A DNA stretch of 64,000 nt from NCBI GenBank assembly GCA_030272585.1, contig BSYQ01000008.1, forward strand, positions 1,674,001 through 1,738,000, given 5' to 3'. The stretch is from Bryopsis sp. KO-2023. Lineage: Eukaryota; Chlorophyta; Ulvophyceae; Bryopsidales; Bryopsidaceae. Positions within the stretch are counted from its first letter, which is position 1; the number at the start of each line of letters is the position of its first letter. This document shows positions 57,186 to 64,000 of this stretch, one piece after another. The notes beneath the pieces were generated by a model. That model had not been told where the DNA came from. It did not search any database and saw only the letters and a program-made list of their open reading frames with translations. Both the position numbers and the translations under genes were made by a program.

Positions 57186-60100
57186 AATTCGCTTAAGATT
57201 CCTTTTTCCATTCGGATAATTTCGACGAATTCCAGAAAAGTACCAAAAAAAAAAAGACATATAGGAAGAAAAAAACGGAGGTAATAGAGGAGGATGAGAA
57301 TGTTTGTGTGCAAAAGGTAGGTGCAAGAATTTTAACCCCTACCGGTGAGAGAGAAAGAGGAAAAAAAGATATATTTTCAAAAAGGAAAAAAAAATGAAAA
57401 AATTCGCTAAAAGAAAAAAAAAGAAAAAAAAAAGATGTGAATGTCGGAAGGAGAAAATCCGTAAGATGCACACTAGATGGGAAAAAAAAAGAGAATATAT
57501 GCCTATATGATTGAGAATTGAGTTATTGGTTATCGCTTGTTTCATAGAGGAAAAGAGAAAAGAGATATATATTAGTAAAAAAAAGCCAGTTTCTTTGTTT
57601 TTTGTTTTTTGTTTAATTATTGCCCTCGGGAGTGTGGGAGAATCATTCCACATCTCTATTGGAAAAAAAAATTTGAAAAATCATCGACACCGAGAAGGGG
57701 CCACAGATGGAAGATTTTTACATGTTCTCTATCTTTTTTTTTAACATTTTTTTTTTTTTTGGAGAACCCCCCCCTTTTTGGCGGTGATTTCTTTTAAGGG
57801 CGATAACGAATTTGGAGGGACGAAAAAAAAAACATATAAAGGAAAAAGTGAAAAAAAAAGCTTTGGAAAACTCAAGAAGTACTATGTGCCGGTTAAAACT
57901 TTTTCTTGCTATTTTATTGGCTTACCTTTCTGTGGGTGTGAAACTCAGCCCAAAAAAAAAAAGAAAAAAAAGTTAACGAAGGAAGGAAGCGAAAGAAAGA
58001 AAAAAAAGAAAGAAAATTTTGTTGAATCTTTTTGTACCATAGATGATAAAAAGGTTTCTTTTTTTTTCCTTAAGGGGGTTTGTAGAATAATCCGATTTCT
58101 CGTCCTCATTTTTTTTCCCCTTTTTTTCGGGGGGGTTAAGTGTGAAAGGAAAGGTGCAGAGAAAATGGGTAGACTGAAAAAAAAATGCTGGTCAATTTTT
58201 CCCGATGGATAATGGCAAATTTTCGAGGAGGGGAAAAAGGAAAAAACAAGATAATGGAAGATGAAGAGAAAAAAAAAGTCATGTAACAGGAAAAGCAGAG
58301 GGCAGGGGAGGGGGAGAAATTTGGCACAAGAAATCAGGGGTGTGTTAAAACGTACAATAGAACTTTTCATTTTGAGGCAGTTTGTGTATCTTTTTTCTTT
58401 TTTTTAATTCTAAAAAAAGCTTTGGGTTTGAAGGGGTACATCGTTTTATAAAAAAAAACAAGAGGTTGGGCAAAAAAAAAGAATACTCAGGGGATGAGAA
58501 ATCAAAAAAAATCAAAAAAATCAAAAAAAAATCAACAGGGGAAAAGGAGGAGAAAACACAGGGGGGTTTTACATCCATCGACTCTTGACGTTTCAAAACA
58601 AATCAAAGCAACCCCCCCCCCCCCTAAAAAAAGAAAAAATAGGGACGCCCACCTGACTTTTGAATATTGCAGGATCTCGAGTAAAGATTCTTTTTCGGGG
58701 GGGTTCATTGAAATGTTCCATCAAACATGGGGTTCAAAAAAAAGAAAAAAAAGAAAAAAAAATTTGATCATGGACATTTTGAAAAAGGAAAGAAAAAAAA
58801 TTCATTGCTCAATCAGGGGTCGACGATTTTGACGTTTTCCTGTTTTTCGTATCGTCGCGATTGAGCTGATGAACTATAGTGTTAGAAGCAACAAATGCTT
58901 TGGGTTGTTTATCGGAACAAGGACAAGGGGGGGCGGGGGGTATGACTAAAAACACTAACAGCACAAAACTAAAAAAGATGGACGGAGGGAGGGGCAAAAA
59001 ATATATATCAAAAAAAAAAAAAAAAGGGGAAAGGGATGACATAACATGACATGACGAAAAAACAAACAGGGTTGTGTAAACTTGGGGTTGAGTAAATCTA
59101 TATCAAGGGGTTTTTTGGAAGGGGGGAGGGGGGGGTAAAAAACGAAAAGAAAATAAAAAAAAAAAGAACACAGCAAGACCGAAGGTAAAAAAAAAAGGTA
59201 TGAGGTGATGGGTACAAGAAGAAGGAGCAAAAAAAAAGGGGGGAAAAGCATTTTTAGAGAAAAATTATCGATACATCTATTTGTGATTTTCATGCACCCT
59301 GGTTTAGAGTCTAAACCGTGGAGGTTTTTCGAAGGGGAAAAACATTACATGTGTATACCTCTCAACAAAAAAAACAAACAAAGAAAACAAAAAAAACAAG
59401 AAAAAAGAAGTCTCGAAAAAACAAAGGGCACGCACTCTTTGAAACACACGCCCACATTTTTGCATTTTTATTTTTTTTTTGATATCGGTTGAGTGACGAT
59501 ATATTCATTTTAAAACGAGAAAAAAAAAGAAAAGGGAGGAACTCGTGTTTTCTTTCTGTGAGGGATGTCGAAACAAAGAGAAGGAAAAAAAAAAAGAATG
59601 ATGATCTCAGTGGTTTATTTATTGGAAAAAAAAAGAAGCAAAGACTGTTTGGTTTCCTTTTTTTTTAACAGGAAAGTATGTACAGGAAAAAACACATGTC
59701 TATACATAAAGATTTTACTCTGAATTTGTGAGTGAGACGAGGAAAAAAAAAGTGTTTTGATCTTGCAGAAAGGTTTTTGCATGTAAAAATGTATATGTGT
59801 GGGGTTGTGTGGGTGCGTTTCTGCAAGGCAAGAAAAAGTATATATATATATATATGTCCGTTGTTGAAAGTTTTTGATGAAAGAATTCTCACATCGGAAA
59901 TGCATGGTTGGAAATATATGTGGAAAAGATGCTTTTTTTTTTGGTTGTGATGCTTGCATGTTTTTCTTATTTATTGTTTTTTATTTTTGTTTTTGTTTTT
60001 TTTGGTAGAGAGAGAGAGAAAGTTTCAGTCACTTTTTTTCAGTGGATGGTTTGATGTGGTGGTGATACATTATGGTTGGGCAAGATCTATTGTGTTTGGT

Positions 60101-61530
60101 TTTTTTTTTTGGGGGGGGGGGGGAATGCAAAAAGGGCATACAGCCTCAGATTTGATAATGTAAATTTTTGTGCAGGGTGGAGCCAGAAAAAAGAGAATAG
60201 GAAAAATCTGGATGACGGACGGGAAAAAAAAAGATGATAAAAATCAGTTTGGAAAAGAGAAAGACAGAATTTTTTAAAATTATGAGGATGTGCACATGCA
60301 ATTTTCTAAAAAGGATGAAAGAGAAAAAAAGAAAATGGGAGGGAGAGAGTGAGTTTTGAAAAAAAAAAAAGGGAAAAAGGAAAGGTTTAAGAAAGAGCGA
60401 GGAAGGGTGGATGGGGAATGTTTGGAAAGGTAATTTACTGATAGGTGCTGTGGCTGGTGCCTAATAAAGAGACGTTCATTCAAAAAGAAAGAAAAGCAAA
60501 AAAAAAATGCAGAACAATGGGTTTGAAAGAGAAGGGCAGGAATATGATTAGGGGGAAAAAGAGAGAGAAAGAGACATAATGGATGCTTACATATCATATG
60601 TATGTATTGATTAAGCAAAAAAAAATGACGAGTGCAGTAATGGGGGAGGGGTGGAATGCTCTTGTTTGATTGGCAGCCTGTGTAAATATTCCAATGTTGT
60701 GTTCGTCAGATAAAAAGTTTGAAAAAAAAAAGTGAGGGAAAAAGTGAGAGAAAAAAGTAATAAAAAAAGAGAGAACCAAAAACGGATAAAGAGAGGAAGA
60801 AGAAAAGAAACCTTTATGAAAGAAACAAAAATTTCACAGAAAAAAAAAAATCCTTTTTGTTTTGTTCGCAGGTATAATAATAAAGACGGGTTGAAAGAAA
60901 TTAAAAAAGAAAGAAAGAAAAGCATGTGTTTGGGAGGGTCGGCGAGATTGGTAGTAAACACTGCTTGGATTTCCTATTTTATTGGTATTTCAAAAGAAAA
61001 CTCCCCATCAACGGATGAAGTCACACAGAAAAAAGAATGAGAGAGAGAAATGGACAGAGTGATTGTTTCCTATTTACTTTTTCATGGAGTCGAAAAAAGA
61101 AAAGAAAAAGGGTTTATTAAAAGGAATATGGAGAAAAAAAGAGACTGGGGGAGGGGGGTCGATTGAACCAACATATAACTGCAGAATGCCAAAAAGATTA
61201 CACAAAGAGACATGAACAAAAAAAGATCACCCTGGTACAATAGGAAGCAGATTATCGCCCCCATTCCATTGTCGCAACGATTTTTTCCACCTAAGAAGTC
61301 ACTTCAATCTGAAAGAGAAAGTTCCTGCAAAGTGTGGGTGGGTGCTTTTGCTTTTCCCTCTTTGTGTGATTTCATCTGATTAACGCAAATGCCTAAAAAT
61401 TGAATGTCTTCCTACTATATGAAGTCTGACAGCGACCTCATCTCTACAAGTTTTGGGGAAAATGAAAATCCCCCCTGCCTTTCACATCGTTTCTTTCTGG
61501 AAAAGTTACCAAATTTAAATTTTTTGCAAA
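57186..61530. other. 4.3-kb purine-rich, gene-free tract
   Basis: The plus strand is overwhelmingly A and G, with poly-A runs, G-runs and few pyrimidine stretches, producing only Lys/Arg/Glu frames or, in reverse, Phe/Leu/Ser frames. It lies 3' of the plus-strand Myb gene. Short AT dinucleotide runs occur near 59839. No exon, tRNA or known repeat is recognised. The plus-strand frame at 61404-61688 overlaps the last exon of the next, minus-strand gene and is probably its shadow. Confidence 0.55.
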
Positions 61531-62630
61531 TCAACAATAAGTTGAGCGATTTGCGTCCCACCGAAGCTGCCAGATGCTGGGGTTTAACTCATGCAAGGAC
61601 TCTGGAACGGGGCAAAAACACAGAAAGAATGAATCACCCATTGTTTCACCAACTTCAGACTTCCATGAAATTCCCCAATCTGGTCTGAAAATCTGTAATG
61701 AACGAGGTCATAAACTCACCGTCAAAAGAGAGATTTTATGACTAAAAGGCAGGGCTTTTTGTATGGCAAAAATACCGTAACTGTTCTCGGAAGGACTTAC
61801 TTCTCACCTTTGTATTCTTGCAACTGTTGGTAGTTGAACCACTGGGCTTCTGTGAAACCAATCATCCACAGCAACAGTTTCGCCACCATCCTGATCGGCC
61901 ACACTACGATCGCATGAAATAGAGTGACGATTACCTCCTGTGGTAAGAAAATAAATAATAAAAGAAAATAAATAAAAAACAAACACCAAAAAATTGTGGG
62001 AAATCCCTCCCATTTTGATTCAAAGAATGACTATCATAAAACATCAGCAGTGTGAGATATTTCCACAGGTGGCTGCAGGAGGCTTTCGGTCTTTGATATA
62101 AGACGTTTGATAAAAATGGTATAAGTGCAGAATATTGGCTTGGATCAAAGGACACGACCTAAGGTTGGGTTGCGTGATTTGTGTTCTTCTGGATAGGGGT
62201 GACATCTTTAATTCTTTCAAATAATGGGTTTGGAGCGTGGCAGCACAGTGTTTTGCCCTTTTCCGACAAGAAAAAGTAGTATAATTTCAATTTCAATACA
62301 ATTTCAGAAACTGTCTTTCACTCCTTTCCTTCTCTTTTCCAATCACTCATCTTTTGCAAAATTCAGAAAAATGGTTACAGTAGCTTAGTACTGGTAACCT
62401 CTGCTCAAGGTCGGAAAAAATCCATCCAGTATACATAAGAAAGCCATTACATGGTGTGAACCAATTGGAATCTTCACAATGGAAGGAAAAAACAGAAACA
62501 ACCATGTCATTAGTAATTTTGGATGACTCACCAGTGTATCTTCCCAGTACTTCAGCAAAACGAACGCAACGCCATACAGAATCAAAATGCAAGCAAATTC
62601 CGTCAGAGTGAACTCATGAGCGGCTTTCAT
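61531..62630 (-). CDS. Small two-helix membrane protein, unknown family
   Basis: Three exons read downwards, 62630-62532, 61937-61808 and 61601-61531, join in phase to 99 residues. All three junctions are good GT-AG sites with T-rich acceptors. Residues about 9-27 (FTLTEFACILILYGVAFVLL region) form a hydrophobic helix, and residues about 35-61 (VIVTLFHAIVVWPI...LLLWMIGF) a second one. The C-terminal 35 residues are hydrophilic and Gln/Trp/Asn-containing (AQWFNYQQLQEYK, then LNPSIWQLRWDANR). It should be an integral membrane protein with two spans or a hairpin. I do not recognise the family. It is divergent from the RS-RRM gene, with 268 bases between the start codons. Confidence 0.62.
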
Positions 62631-62898
62631 GATTGCTTTCCTCCTTTTCCCCCCGACCCAAATTTCGAGCGCTGCCGAGCAGCCGCAGATTCTTTCTTTT
62701 TTCCTCCCTTTCTGTGATCGCTTGCAGCGATTCTACGGACTTTCTGCAGCCGCAGCACTCCTCCCAGCTGCAGCAGCAATGAAAATAAAACCTGATGGAG
62801 TATCCTAAAAATAGATCCCAAACAACACAAAACCGAACACATCAACACCCATTTTTGGAAGACGATTTTTTTTGCCATCCAGGCAAACGGATGCGAGT

Positions 62899-64000
62899 AT
62901 GGGGAAGTTTGCTGCAGAACTGCAAGCCATCAACAAGGGGACGATGGGTTTTTTGGACTCGTCGCCAGAGTCGGGAGAAATGCGGACCGAGAGGAAAAAA
63001 CGCCGTCACAATAACTCCAGCCCCTCGCGCTCGCGGTCACGGAGCTCGTCACGCCGGTCGGATAACTCTGACATCTCGTCGTCGTCGAGCTCCGGGCGAT
63101 CGGGTCGCTCCCGTCGACGCAGGAGGAGTTGGGGACCGACGATTCGAGGGAAGCGGGTGGCGAGGAGCGTGTCGCGAAGCTTGTCCCCGAGCCGAACCCC
63201 GTCGAAGGATTTGGGCCTGAGGGGGGAAAGTCCAGGACTCGTCGATGCCATCAACAGTACCGTTTTCGTCGGCAACGTATCCGAAAAAACCGACGAACGC
63301 GACCTGCGCGAGTTTTTTCAAAAATTCGGGACGGTCGTCGAAACTAAGGTGGGTGGGTGTTCGAAAGATGAACGGAGGGCTTGGGTTCGAACCGAAACGG
63401 ACGAAAAAGACAGCTGAAGCCTTGGCGCCCGGAGAGTTTTTGATTGTGCCTTGGGGGAACGCGGCGTCATTTTCTGTGTTGCACAGGTTGTGTTCGACCC
63501 TGACACCCATCAGTCCAGATGTTTCGGTTTTGTGAAGTTTTCTTCTGCGAACGACGCGGATTTGGCGGTTTCGCAAGCGCACGGAAAGGTATCCCTCGTT
63601 CTTAGCCTTCTATAGAGATATTCGTGCGAGCGGTTGTTGCGCAAGAAAATTTTCCACGCGCTGAATACAGATGCATGTGTGTGTGGTGGAGTCAAATTTC
63701 TTAATTTCCCGTGGAGTGATAACTTTTGATTGGATTATATATTTGTATCATAACATTTTCCCTATAGTATTCACTTTTGATTCGATACATGTATGTATTG
63801 TATAAAAAAATTTCCCTAAAGTATTAACTTCTGTTTTTTATTTTATTTTCGAGGTTTTGGAAGGAAATACCATTCGTTGCAACTTGGCAAGATATCCCCC
63901 TCCAAGCAGTCGAAAAGGAGAATCCGACAGAGACTCCCCAGAGAGGAGCAAAATGAGGTGATTTTTTGTTTCTTTTTTGCACCTCAACTTATCTTTTTTT
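62899..64000 (+). CDS. RS-rich RRM protein, TRA2/SR-like (3' end outside window)
   Basis: Exons 62899-63348, 63487-63588 and 63854-63957 are in phase; the gene continues past the window. The first exon encodes an Arg/Ser-rich region (repeated SRSRS and RRRRR runs, residues about 40-105) and the first half of an RRM. The RRM has RNP2 as VFVGNV and RNP1 as RCFGFVKF across the first splice junction, then an Arg/Ser/Asp-rich start of a second RS region. An RS-RRM-RS order is that of TRA2-type splicing regulators, which bind exonic enhancers in the nucleus. The start was chosen at MGKFAAELQ; an in-frame codon run extends upstream but has no better ATG. The third exon's acceptor is TTTTCGAG, an unusual G before AG. 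Confidence 0.82.

Noticed and set aside
57778-58370. Open frames over 140 codons on both strands in the purine-rich tract
   Set aside because: They consist of Lys/Glu/Gly or Phe/Leu/Ser runs caused by homopolymers; no domain, no splice chain.

Overview
The window is nuclear DNA of an intron-rich eukaryote that carries a plastid. Genes are split by GT-AG introns (one GC-AG), often with T-rich acceptor tracts. One gene encodes a cyanobacterial/plastid-type ribosomal protein bL28 behind a presequence, so a plastid (or its nuclear-encoded ribosome) is implied. Arp2/3 subunit 4, an expansin-like protein, methylthioribose kinase (absent from animals), a plant-TRFL-like telobox Myb protein, and Mutator-like and Harbinger-like DNA transposons point to an alga or algal-type protist. 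A chlorarachniophyte would fit, but that is only a guess. No rRNA, intact tRNA, CRISPR array or prokaryotic operon was seen.

Layout. 1-1990: nothing recognised. 2.0-4.7 kb (+) and 20.9-23.1 kb (-): an inverted duplication carrying two intact copies of one coiled-coil gene; only the first copy has a 501-bp transposon upstream of its start. Between the arms: a large armadillo-repeat gene (-, about 5.0-11.7 kb), a pyrimidine-rich desert (12.3-14.9 kb), a CCDC6-like coiled-coil gene (-, 15.1-17.7 kb) and a 1957-bp MULE with a SWIM zinc-finger ORF (18.0-20.0 kb).

23.5-29.0 kb: two consecutive methionine-salvage genes, methylthioribose-1-phosphate isomerase and methylthioribose kinase, head to tail, so two connected pathway steps sit together. 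29.5-30.2 kb: a Harbinger-like MITE. 31.3-33.4 kb: a secreted expansin-like protein. 35.2-39.5 kb: a leucine-rich-repeat protein. 41.1-44.1 kb: an SNM1B/Apollo-like nuclease. 45.2-45.7 kb (-): intronless ARPC4. 46.8-50.8 kb: a 12-exon DUF1338 (2-oxoadipate dioxygenase/decarboxylase family) protein in which the expected metal ligands look replaced. 51.5 kb: a near-perfect 45-bp hairpin. 52.0-53.6 kb (-): plastid bL28. 54.5-57.2 kb (+): telobox Myb protein. 57.2-61.5 kb: purine-rich desert. 61.5-62.6 kb (-): a small two-helix membrane protein. 62.9 kb to the end (+): an RS-RRM splicing-factor-like gene, cut by the window edge.

Most gene models were built by hand from splice-site sequence and codon phase. 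In nearly all of them every junction is in phase; exceptions are stated. Protein family calls rest on recognised motifs, not on a search.
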